A DNA stretch of 12,979 bases, taken from Acholeplasmataceae bacterium (GTDB taxonomy: Bacteria > Bacillota_I > Bacilli_A > ML615J-28 > CAG-698). The stretch lies in the NCBI GenBank assembly GCA_012840905.1, contig DUVT01000023.1, forward strand, positions 1 through 12,979, in the 5' to 3' direction. The notes beneath the pieces were generated by a model, which had not been told where the DNA came from, searched no databases, and saw only the letters and a program-made list of their open reading frames with translations. Of this stretch, positions 6,442-12,979 are shown one piece after another. Numbering within the stretch: position 1 is the first letter of the stretch; each line of letters opens with the position of its first letter. A program made the translations under genes and the position numbers.

Positions 6442-8874
6442 ATGAAACAAAAACAAAGAATAAAGCAAATTATTATAGTGCTTGCTTTCATTTCGCTATT
6501 CTTTATTGTTTATTCCTTTGTAAATGATGAGTTAAATGAAATAATTAGATATATTTCAATCTTTGTTTTCGCATTAACCATTGGCATTTTATATATGTTT
6601 AGATTGAATGAGAAAAACATTCATAAATTATGGTTACTACAAAACAGAATTAAACATTGGAATACAATCTCATACAGAGTAAAGAAAGCTGGAGAAACAG
6701 CGTTTAGTAAATTGCCTATTGGAATAATTGTTTATTCTGATGAACAAAAAATTGAATGGGCAAATAACTATGCAAAAGAAATATTTTTAAGCCCACTACT
6801 TGAAAGAAGTATTGAAAACATTAGTCCCGACCTACATACAAGACTTAAAGTAATGAATGAGTTTGAATTAGAAATTTACGGGAAGATTTTTTTGTGTCGA
6901 GTATTACCTGAAGATAATATTATTTATTTTCTAGATAAAACAGAAGTTAAAATTACAGAAGATAAATATAAGTCTAGAATGCTTGCTATTGGGATTTTAG
7001 AACTTGATAACTTGCATAATGCTTTAGAAAGTTACGATGCACAAGAACGCGCAAAACAAATAAGTAATATTATGGGTGTCCTTGGTGAGTGGAGCGATAA
7101 CTATGATATTTACTTACGTGGTTATAGTGAAGAAAAATATTTACTAGTAATGGATAGATCACAACTAGTTAGATTAATGGATGATAAGTTTTCAATTATT
7201 GAAACTATTCGTGATTATTGTATTAAAGAACAACTACGTGTAACTGCTTCAATTGGAATTGCATGTGTTGATATTAAAGTAAATGAATTAATTGAAGTAG
7301 CAGAAGAATTATTAATTCTTGCAACAAACCGTGGTGGAAATCAATGTGTTGTGAAAGTGGATGAAACTTTGAACTACTTTGGTGCGAGAACTAATTCACA
7401 TGAAACAAGAAGTCCTGTTTATGTACGTGTAAAAACAGAAACACTTACTGATTTAATTGAATCATCGCAACAAGTTTTTATAATGTCACATAGTGATATG
7501 GATGCAGATGCCTTTGGTGCAAGTATAGCAACATATAAACTAGTTAATTCTTTAAATCGTGGTGCGAAAATTGTTTTTGATGAAAACTTAATTGATGAGA
7601 CAATTACGAATGTTTATAACATTATTAAAAGAGAATATGTAAATGTCTTAGATTACTTTATTACACCAAAAGAAGCACTTGATAAAATTACTGAGGATAC
7701 ATTATTAATTATAATTGATACTCAATATCAAAATTTATTACTAAGTGACAAGTTATATAAAAAAGCAAAACGAATTGCAATTATTGATCATCATAGAAGA
7801 AATAACAATGCGATTAGCAATTATGATTTTCTCTATACACAATCAAGTGCATCATCAACTGTTGAGTTGATAGTAGAAATGTTTCAATTTTTAGATTCGG
7901 AGATTGAAATGACTAGTATTGAAGCAACTTGGATGTTGATGGGAGTAATTGTTGACACTAATAATTTAATGTATCGTGTAAGTTATCGTACATTTAATGT
8001 TTTGAGTTTATTACAAAAATATGGTGCTGAAATGGCTAAAGTTCAAAGATTCTTACGTGAGAACTTTGATGAATATTTGAAGCGGATGACAATCTTAAAT
8101 AACTTAGAAGTAGTTCAAGGTAAATATGGAATCGCTGTATGTAATGATGAAATATATCCAAGAGCGTTTCTTGCTAAGATTGCTGATAATATTATTAGTG
8201 TAAATAATTTTCAAGCTGCATTTTGTATCGGGAGAATAGATGAAGATGAAATCGGCATTAGTGCTCGTAGTTTAGATGAGGTTAATGTTCAAGTAATAAT
8301 GGAACAATTAGGTGGAGGTGGACATTTTAATAATGCTGCAACTCAACTTAAAAACATTTCCTTAGAGGAAGCAAAAGAAGCACTAGTGAAACAGTTAAAG
8401 AAAATAGAGGATGGAGGTCTTACGACGATGAAGATTATATTAACTAAAGATGTAAAAGGAAAAGGTAAAGCTGGCGATATTATAGATATTCCTGCAGGGC
8501 ATGCAAACTTTTTAGTTAGAAGTTCTCAAGCTATACTTGCTACCCCTGAGAATATAAAACAATTAGAAAAACAACAAGAAGAAAAACGAGTTGAAGAAGA
8601 AAAGCATCTAAATGAAATGAAAGAATTAAAAGAATTCATTGATGCACATCCAGTAAAAATCGCAGTGAAAGTTGGTGTAGAGGGGAAATTATTTGGTACA
8701 GTAAGTAGTAAACAAATTGTTGATGAATATAAAAATCAACACAATGTTACTATTGATAAGCGCAAAATGATTATTGAAAATGATATTAATGCTTTAGGTA
8801 CTTATAAGATTCCTTTACAACTACATAAACAAGTAACTGCAACAATTACATTATTTGTTGTGGAGAAAGAATGA
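6442..8874 (+). CDS. gdpP: GdpP-type c-di-AMP phosphodiesterase fused in frame to ribosomal protein L9
   Basis: A single 810-codon frame. Residues 1-662 are GdpP: two membrane helices (about 9-26 and 35-54), a PAS-like region (about 85-160), a degenerate GGDEF (about 172-308) and a DHH/DHHA1 phosphodiesterase. Visible metal-site residues are H350, D352/D354 (HSDMDADAFG), D426 (IIDTQ) and D449-H450-H451 (IDHHRR); the DHHA1 motif GGGGH is at 624-628. The family hydrolyses the second messenger c-di-AMP at the membrane. Residues 663-810 are a complete bL9. Bacillus GdpP is about 660 residues and normally stops next to the rplI start; here no stop intervenes (KKIEDGGLTT then the L9 methionine). 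The ATG at 6442 has AGGTGA (6431-6436) 5 bases upstream; a GTG at 6433 overlaps that site and is rejected. Whether the full fusion accumulates cannot be told from sequence. Confidence 0.93.
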   Translation: MKQKQRIKQIIIVLAFISLFFIVYSFVNDELNEIIRYISIFVFALTIGILYMFRLNEKNIHKLWLLQNRIKHWNTISYRVKKAGETAFSKLPIGIIVYSDEQKIEWANNYAKEIFLSPLLERSIENISPDLHTRLKVMNEFELEIYGKIFLCRVLPEDNIIYFLDKTEVKITEDKYKSRMLAIGILELDNLHNALESYDAQERAKQISNIMGVLGEWSDNYDIYLRGYSEEKYLLVMDRSQLVRLMDDKFSIIETIRDYCIKEQLRVTASIGIACVDIKVNELIEVAEELLILATNRGGNQCVVKVDETLNYFGARTNSHETRSPVYVRVKTETLTDLIESSQQVFIMSHSDMDADAFGASIATYKLVNSLNRGAKIVFDENLIDETITNVYNIIKREYVNVLDYFITPKEALDKITEDTLLIIIDTQYQNLLLSDKLYKKAKRIAIIDHHRRNNNAISNYDFLYTQSSASSTVELIVEMFQFLDSEIEMTSIEATWMLMGVIVDTNNLMYRVSYRTFNVLSLLQKYGAEMAKVQRFLRENFDEYLKRMTILNNLEVVQGKYGIAVCNDEIYPRAFLAKIADNIISVNNFQAAFCIGRIDEDEIGISARSLDEVNVQVIMEQLGGGGHFNNAATQLKNISLEEAKEALVKQLKKIEDGGLTTMKIILTKDVKGKGKAGDIIDIPAGHANFLVRSSQAILATPENIKQLEKQQEEKRVEEEKHLNEMKELKEFIDAHPVKIAVKVGVEGKLFGTVSSKQIVDEYKNQHNVTIDKRKMIIENDINALGTYKIPLQLHKQVTATITLFVVEKE
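8413..8430 (+). promoter_or_regulatory. Internal ribosome-binding site and start for rplI within the gdpP frame
   Basis: A perfect GGAGGT (8413-8418) stands 9 bases before the in-frame ATG (8428-8430) that begins a typical bL9 N-terminus. It lies inside the gdpP reading frame, where it encodes Asp-Gly-Gly, so free L9 can be initiated here as well as being part of the fusion. Confidence 0.8.
8428..8874 (+). CDS. rplI: 50S ribosomal protein L9 (bL9), internal start of the gdpP-rplI frame
   Basis: A 148-residue protein, the normal bL9 length, occupying the 3' part of the gdpP frame. The N-terminal rRNA-binding domain begins MKIILTKDVKGKGKAGDIIDI. A long charged connecting helix (about 40-75, rich in K/E) follows. 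The C-terminal domain has GKLFGTVSSKQI, DKRKMII and the ending KQVTATITLFVVEKE. L9 sits at the base of the L1 stalk and helps keep the reading frame. The usual GY(A/x)xNFL signature is GHANFL here, one residue shorter than in Bacillus (GYANNFL, from memory). The internal GGAGGT strongly suggests that L9 is also made on its own. Its TGA stop overlaps the dnaB ATG. Confidence 0.93.
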   Translation: MKIILTKDVKGKGKAGDIIDIPAGHANFLVRSSQAILATPENIKQLEKQQEEKRVEEEKHLNEMKELKEFIDAHPVKIAVKVGVEGKLFGTVSSKQIVDEYKNQHNVTIDKRKMIIENDINALGTYKIPLQLHKQVTATITLFVVEKE

Positions 8875-10214
8875 TGAATGAAAACCGTAAAATTCCTTAT
8901 AGCAAAGAAGCTGAAGATTACGTAATAGGATCTATACTTGTAGAAAACTCTCTAGCTGATGAAGTTATTAATAGGTTAGATGCAAGTGATTTTTATATCC
9001 AAGCAAACAAAAACATTATTAATGCAATTATTCAACTTGATAAAAATAGACAAGAAATTGATATTTCTTCTGTTGCTGATGAATTAAAGCGTAAAAATTT
9101 ATTAGAGGCAACTGGAGGTTTAAACTATCTATTAGAATTAATGGATGCAATTCCTTCAGTTATTAACGTACATGCATATATTGAAATTATTAAAGAAAAA
9201 TCCATTGAACGTCAACTATTAAATACAATGACTGATCTATCAAATGCAGTATTAGATAGTCGCTTATCATTTAATGATTTAATTAGCGAAACAGAAAGAA
9301 AAATAATCGATGTATTAAATAGAAGAAAAACAGTTGAATTAATTCGAATTGATGCAGCAACTGATGATATCTTAGATTTAATTGAAAAGAACCGTAACTT
9401 AAATGAAGATGGCTTAACAGGGCTTGATACAGGTTATAAAGACTTAAATAAAGTTACTCATGGTTTCCAAAACGGTGAATTGATTATCCTTGCTGCAAGA
9501 CCTGGTATAGGTAAATCTGCATTTGCCTTAAATGTTGCATCAAACATTGCAGGACAAACTGGCGCACACATTGCATTATTTTCACTAGAGATGGGATTAG
9601 ACCAAATCTTAATGCGTATGTATGCAATGCAAAGTGGGGTTCCGCTAAGTAAAATTAGAAGTGGTAATCTAACTGAAGCAGAATTTGCAAGTTTGAACCT
9701 TGCGAAATTAAAAATCGATAAATTCAATATTTACTTAGATGATGCTGGAGCAACAGATGTAGAAGAGGTTGTAACAGTATGTAGAAAGTTAAAACGAGAA
9801 GGAAAGTTAGATTTTGTAATAATTGACTATTTACAACTTCTTACTACTACAAAGAGATTTTCAAATAGAACTGATGAAGTAGCTAAAATCTCAAGACAAC
9901 TTAAATTAATGGCAAGAGAACTAGAAGTTCCTGTGCTTGCACTTTCTCAATTATCTAGGGATATTGAAAAACGTGATGATAAAAGACCTGTATTATCCGA
10001 CTTAAGAGAATCAGGTTCCATTGAACAAGACGCTGATATTGTTATGTTTTTACACCGTGAACCAACTAAAGGTGATGAAGATACAACTAAACAATTTAGA
10101 AATAAAGAAACTGAATTGATTATTGCGAAAAACCGTCAGGGTATGACTGATAGTGTTAGTTTAATCTTCCACGGTCACTTATCAATGTTTGCGCCAAAAA
10201 CGCAAAATAAATAG
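8871..10214 (+). CDS. dnaB: Replicative DNA helicase DnaB (called DnaC in Bacillus)
   Basis: A 447-residue hexameric helicase that unwinds DNA at the replication fork. The N-terminal primase-interacting domain (about 5-110) starts PYSKEAEDYVIGSIL. A linker leads to the RecA-like motor: Walker A ARPGIGKS at 209-216, Walker B aspartate D319 in FVIIDYLQLL, then LALSQLSRDIEKR and SDLRESGSIEQDADIVMFLHR, which contain the usual DnaB motifs. No intein interrupts these sites. Two adjacent ATGs are possible: 8871 gives a 4-base overlap with the rplI stop, and 8874 gives better spacing from GGAG (8862-8865). The order gdpP-rplI-dnaB is conserved in Bacillota near the origin. Confidence 0.97.
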   Translation: MMNENRKIPYSKEAEDYVIGSILVENSLADEVINRLDASDFYIQANKNIINAIIQLDKNRQEIDISSVADELKRKNLLEATGGLNYLLELMDAIPSVINVHAYIEIIKEKSIERQLLNTMTDLSNAVLDSRLSFNDLISETERKIIDVLNRRKTVELIRIDAATDDILDLIEKNRNLNEDGLTGLDTGYKDLNKVTHGFQNGELIILAARPGIGKSAFALNVASNIAGQTGAHIALFSLEMGLDQILMRMYAMQSGVPLSKIRSGNLTEAEFASLNLAKLKIDKFNIYLDDAGATDVEEVVTVCRKLKREGKLDFVIIDYLQLLTTTKRFSNRTDEVAKISRQLKLMARELEVPVLALSQLSRDIEKRDDKRPVLSDLRESGSIEQDADIVMFLHREPTKGDEDTTKQFRNKETELIIAKNRQGMTDSVSLIFHGHLSMFAPKTQNK

Positions 10215-10226
10215 AGGTGATTAATC

Positions 10227-11291
10227 TTGATAGAAAGGCTAGAATTAATAGAAAAACAGTATGATGCAATTAACGAAGAATTACAAGATGTTAATGTTGC
10301 AAGCAACGTAAAACGCCTTACAGAATTAATGAAGAAACTTCGTTCAATTGAAGAAACTGTTACAACATACAGAAGATATAAAGATGTTAGAAAGCAAATC
10401 AAGGATTTAAAAGAATTAATGGATGATCCAGAAATGCGGGAACTAGCAGAAATGGAATTAGATCAACTAGAAACTGAAGAAGAAGAGTTAGAAGAAAAGT
10501 TAAAGATCTTATTAATTCCAAAAGATCCAAACGATGAGAAAAACGTAATTGTAGAAATAAGAGGGGCAGCAGGTGGTGATGAAGCTAACATCTTTGCTGG
10601 CGACCTATTTAGAATGTATTCTCGTTATGCGGCTGATAAGGGATGGAAAATCCAAGTGTTAGATGCTGTAGAAAGTGAAATGGGTGGTTTTTCTCAAATC
10701 GAATTTGTTATTGAAGGAGAGAGCGTATATTCATTAATGAAATATGAATCTGGTGCTCATCGAGTACAAAGAGTTCCTGAAACTGAATCAGGTGGAAGAA
10801 TCCATACATCAACTGCAACAGTTTATGTAATGCCAGAAGCTGATGAGGTTGATGTTGATATTGATATGAATGATGTCAGAATCGATACATTCTGTGCCTC
10901 AGGACATGGTGGCCAAAGTGTTAATACAACATATTCGGCTGTTAGAGCAACCCATCTACCTACTGGAATTGTTGCAACATGTCAAGATGGTAAGAGTCAA
11001 CATGAAAATAGAGCAAATGCTATTAAAGTTCTTAAAGCTAGAATTTATGATAAAATCATGCAAGAAAAGCTTGAAAAAGAAGGAGCAGAAAGATTATCAA
11101 AAATCGGTAGTGGGGATAGAAGTGAAAAAATTAGAACTTATAACTATCCACAAAACCGAGTTACTGACCACCGCATCGGTTTTACAATCCAACTATTAGA
11201 CCGAGTAATGGAAGGTAAATTAGATCCAATTATTGATGCACTTATCTTAGAAGATCAAAAACGAATGATGAAAGCTGATAACGAGAAGTAA
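10227..11291 (+). CDS. prfA: Peptide chain release factor 1
   Basis: A 354-residue factor that releases finished proteins at UAA and UAG. The GGQ catalytic tripeptide is at 228-230 in [17 protein letters not shown]. The codon-recognition PxT motif is P184-E185-T186 ([14 protein letters not shown]), which identifies RF1 and not RF2 (SPF). The N-terminal third is a charged coiled-coil region. The length is the normal RF1 length. Translation starts at TTG 10227, supported by GAGGTG (10214-10219) 7 bases upstream; no ATG gives a complete N-terminus. The Shine-Dalgarno overlaps the dnaB stop. Q230 is the expected methylation target of the PrmC encoded two genes downstream. UGA stops in this window imply that RF2 is encoded elsewhere. 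Confidence 0.97.
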   Translation: MIERLELIEKQYDAINEELQDVNVASNVKRLTELMKKLRSIEETVTTYRRYKDVRKQIKDLKELMDDPEMRELAEMELDQLETEEEELEEKLKILLIPKDPNDEKNVIVEIRGAAGGDEANIFAGDLFRMYSRYAADKGWKIQVLDAVESEMGGFSQIEFVIEGESVYSLMKYESGAHRVQRVPETESGGRIHTSTATVYVMPEADEVDVDIDMNDVRIDTFCASGHGGQSVNTTYSAVRATHLPTGIVATCQDGKSQHENRANAIKVLKARIYDKIMQEKLEKEGAERLSKIGSGDRSEKIRTYNYPQNRVTDHRIGFTIQLLDRVMEGKLDPIIDALILEDQKRMMKADNEK

Positions 11292-11300
11292 GGGGTTTTT

Positions 11301-12320
11301 ATGAGAGATTTACTATGGATGGAGATTGACTTAAATCAAATCATTGAAAATATTAATGTAATCCAAAAAGCAACAAGAAAAAAAGTTATTCCAGTTATAA
11401 AAAGTGAAGCATATAACTTAGGTGATAGTGCAATTAATCACCTAACAAACAACTTAGATTTAGATTATGTTGCTGTTGTTGATTTTCAAGAAGCAAGAAA
11501 AATTTTTAAATTGAAAAAAGAAGTTCTTGTTTTAAATTCACTTGATTATAGTGAATATCAATATATTAATGATTCTCCATATTTAGTAATCTCAATTAAT
11601 AAACTTCCGGACGCTTCACACTTAGAAAAGTTAAATTTAAGTCGAAAACTAAAAGTTCATCTCCAGGTAGATACAGGGATGAACCGTTTAGGTTTTAAAG
11701 ATTTAAATGAATTTAAGGAAGCGATAAATAGACTTAAAAAAATTGATAATCTTGAAATAGAAGGTATCTATACTCATTTTTCAAGTCTTAAAAATGCTAC
11801 TAATCAACTAGAAAAGTTTAAAGAATTTGATAAAGTTTATAATTTTAAAATTGTTCATCTTTGTGCAACATCAACATATAACTATATCGATTATGGAAAT
11901 TATGTAAGAGTTGGACTGGATGTCTATGGAACTAATAAAGTAAATCAAGCGATTAAAGTTGCATGCTTTCCAATTGAAATTAGAAGCATAAAAGCTGGTG
12001 AGACTGTTGGTTATGATGAGGAATTTATCGCTAAGCAAGATATGAAGATTGCAGTTTTATCAATTGGGTATGCTAATGGTTTTAGAAGAAGTTTACAAGG
12101 TTATACTGTAATGGCAAACAATAAACTTTATAAGACAATCGGTAAAGTTTGTATGAATCATTTGTTTGTTGAAATTGATGAGAGTATTACATATGATACT
12201 GAGTTTATTATTACTAGTAAACTTCACCCAATTGATGAAATGGCAAAATATTTAAAGACAACCCAACATGAGATTTTATGTATGTTTAATATTAATGCAA
12301 GGAAATATTTAAAGGACTAA
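11301..12320 (+). CDS. alr: Alanine racemase (PLP-dependent, short and divergent)
   Basis: A 339-residue protein, shorter than the usual 360-390, with the order of alanine racemase motifs. PLP lysine: K34 in VIKSEAYNLG (usual VVKADAYGHG). Barrel motif: LQVDTGMNRLGF. PLP-contacting arginine region: NYVRVGLDVYG. Catalytic tyrosine: GETVGYDEEF. Then IGYANGFRR (usual GYADG) and GKVCMNHLFVEI (usual GRICMDQ). The final NINARKYLKD fits the common C-terminal arginine motif, so it is probably complete. It would interconvert L- and D-alanine, supplying D-Ala for peptidoglycan or other D-Ala polymers. Several normally invariant positions are changed (AYG to AYN, YADG to YANG, CMDQ to CMNH), so substrate range or activity may differ. 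AGGGG (11291-11295) precedes the ATG. It sits between prfA and prmC, which are usually adjacent. Confidence 0.88.
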   Translation: MRDLLWMEIDLNQIIENINVIQKATRKKVIPVIKSEAYNLGDSAINHLTNNLDLDYVAVVDFQEARKIFKLKKEVLVLNSLDYSEYQYINDSPYLVISINKLPDASHLEKLNLSRKLKVHLQVDTGMNRLGFKDLNEFKEAINRLKKIDNLEIEGIYTHFSSLKNATNQLEKFKEFDKVYNFKIVHLCATSTYNYIDYGNYVRVGLDVYGTNKVNQAIKVACFPIEIRSIKAGETVGYDEEFIAKQDMKIAVLSIGYANGFRRSLQGYTVMANNKLYKTIGKVCMNHLFVEIDESITYDTEFIITSKLHPIDEMAKYLKTTQHEILCMFNINARKYLKD

Positions 12321-12322
12321 AA

Positions 12323-12979
12323 ATGACATATAAGGAACTATATACAAAATATAAAACTGAAGCATTAAATTTAGGATTGGAAGATTCTGCAATCAAACTT
12401 TTAATTACAGAATTGAGTAATTTTTCTTTTACTGAATTCTACTTAAACTTTGATAAAAAAGTTCCAGAAGAAAGATTAAAAAAAATAGCTAATGCAATTA
12501 ATAAGTATTTACTTGAAAAAGTTCCTGTCCAATATATTTTAGGTTATACTTACTTTTATGGTTTAAAACTGAATGTTAACAAAAGTGTATTAATTCCAAG
12601 ACGTGAAACCGAAGAACTTGTTGATTATGTTATTAATGAAAATAAAATTACAAAACCAAAAATATTAGATATTGGTACTGGAAGTGGTGCAATTGCCATT
12701 GCTTTAAAAGCAAATATAGAATCTAATGTTACAGCTGTTGATATAAGTGATGCAGCTTTAGAGGTTGCAAAAGAGAATGCAAGAAAAAATAATTTAGAGA
12801 TAAACTTTATTAAAAGTGATATATTTGAAAATGTAAAAGGTCGATATGATATTATTGTATCTAATCCACCTTATATTGCAAAAGAAGAGATTGTTGCAGA
12901 GTTAGTCTATTTAAATGAACCACACTTAGCATTATATGCAGAAGCTGATGGTTTATATTATTATGATAAAATTTTAAAA
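12323..12979 (+). CDS. prmC: Peptide chain release factor N5-glutamine methyltransferase (3' partial)
   Basis: 219 codons are open to the window end, with no stop reached. The start ATG lies 2 bases after the alr TAA, with AAAGGA (12311-12316) as ribosome site. The N-terminal helical domain (1 to about 75, with KVPVQYILGYTYFYG) is followed by a class I SAM-dependent methyltransferase fold. It has LIPRRETEELV (90-100; the usual form is IPRPETE, so P94 is R here), the SAM-binding LDIGTGSGAIAIAL (D116-G122) and the catalytic NPPY at 181-184. PrmC (HemK) methylates the GGQ glutamine of release factors, which fits its position in the same cluster as prfA. About 60 C-terminal residues should lie beyond the window, judging by family length. 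Confidence 0.95.
   Translation, partial: MTYKELYTKYKTEALNLGLEDSAIKLLITELSNFSFTEFYLNFDKKVPEERLKKIANAINKYLLEKVPVQYILGYTYFYGLKLNVNKSVLIPRRETEELVDYVINENKITKPKILDIGTGSGAIAIALKANIESNVTAVDISDAALEVAKENARKNNLEINFIKSDIFENVKGRYDIIVSNPPYIAKEEIVAELVYLNEPHLALYAEADGLYYYDKILK

Noticed and set aside
9458..10402. Minus-strand frames opposite dnaB and prfA
   Set aside because: Both sit inside conserved coding sequence on the other strand and show no recognisable protein features.
10870..11199. Second + strand frame of 109 codons inside prfA
   Set aside because: It is in another frame across the conserved GGQ region of RF1; composition is that of an out-of-frame translation.

Overview
The window reads as part of the chromosome of an AT-rich, low-GC Gram-positive bacterium. 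Every gene is on the + strand and densely packed, with Shine-Dalgarno sites of the AGGAGG type. UGA is a stop codon (the P-type ATPase, pflB and rplI all end in TGA) and tryptophan is encoded by TGG, so this is the standard code and not the Mycoplasma/Spiroplasma code. Base composition, a fermentative pyruvate formate-lyase system and short gene forms would fit a Mycoplasmatota-like lineage that keeps the standard code (Acholeplasma/Izemoplasma type) or a related AT-rich Bacillota. That placement is inference; no rRNA is present to test it.

Layout. (1) 1-1590: C-terminal part of a cation P-type ATPase whose start lies outside the window. It carries an unusual repeat domain of about 250 residues between its last two membrane helices. 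A terminator follows. (2) 1684-2040: a small two-repeat YccF membrane protein with its own promoter. (3) 2044-3210: the ribosomal/replication operon rpsF-ssb-rpsR, with a near-consensus promoter, a foldable leader that may occlude the rpsF ribosome-binding site, and a strong terminator. (4) 3220-6333: pflB-pflA (pyruvate formate-lyase and its radical-SAM activase), translationally coupled by an ATGA overlap, with its own promoter, possible operator repeats and a terminator. (5) 6411-12979: a long tightly spaced cluster gdpP-rplI, dnaB, prfA, alr, prmC; the last gene runs off the end.

The genes cover central functions: c-di-AMP turnover (GdpP), ribosome parts (S6, S18, L9), replication (SSB, DnaB helicase), translation termination (RF1 and PrmC, which methylates its GGQ glutamine), D-alanine supply (Alr) and anaerobic pyruvate cleavage (PflB/PflA). 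In many Bacillota rpsF-ssb-rpsR and gdpP-rplI-dnaB lie near the replication origin, so the window may be origin-proximal; no origin is visible here.

The two most notable observations are these. First, gdpP has no stop codon and reads in frame into rplI, while rplI keeps a good internal ribosome-binding site and ATG, so the locus can encode both a membrane-anchored GdpP-L9 fusion and free L9. Second, the P-type ATPase has a regular 63-residue tandem repeat (W-x-I-N-G motifs) in the predicted extracellular loop between its last two helices. I found no CRISPR array, insertion sequence, tRNA or rRNA gene, and no stretch over 300 bases without a gene.
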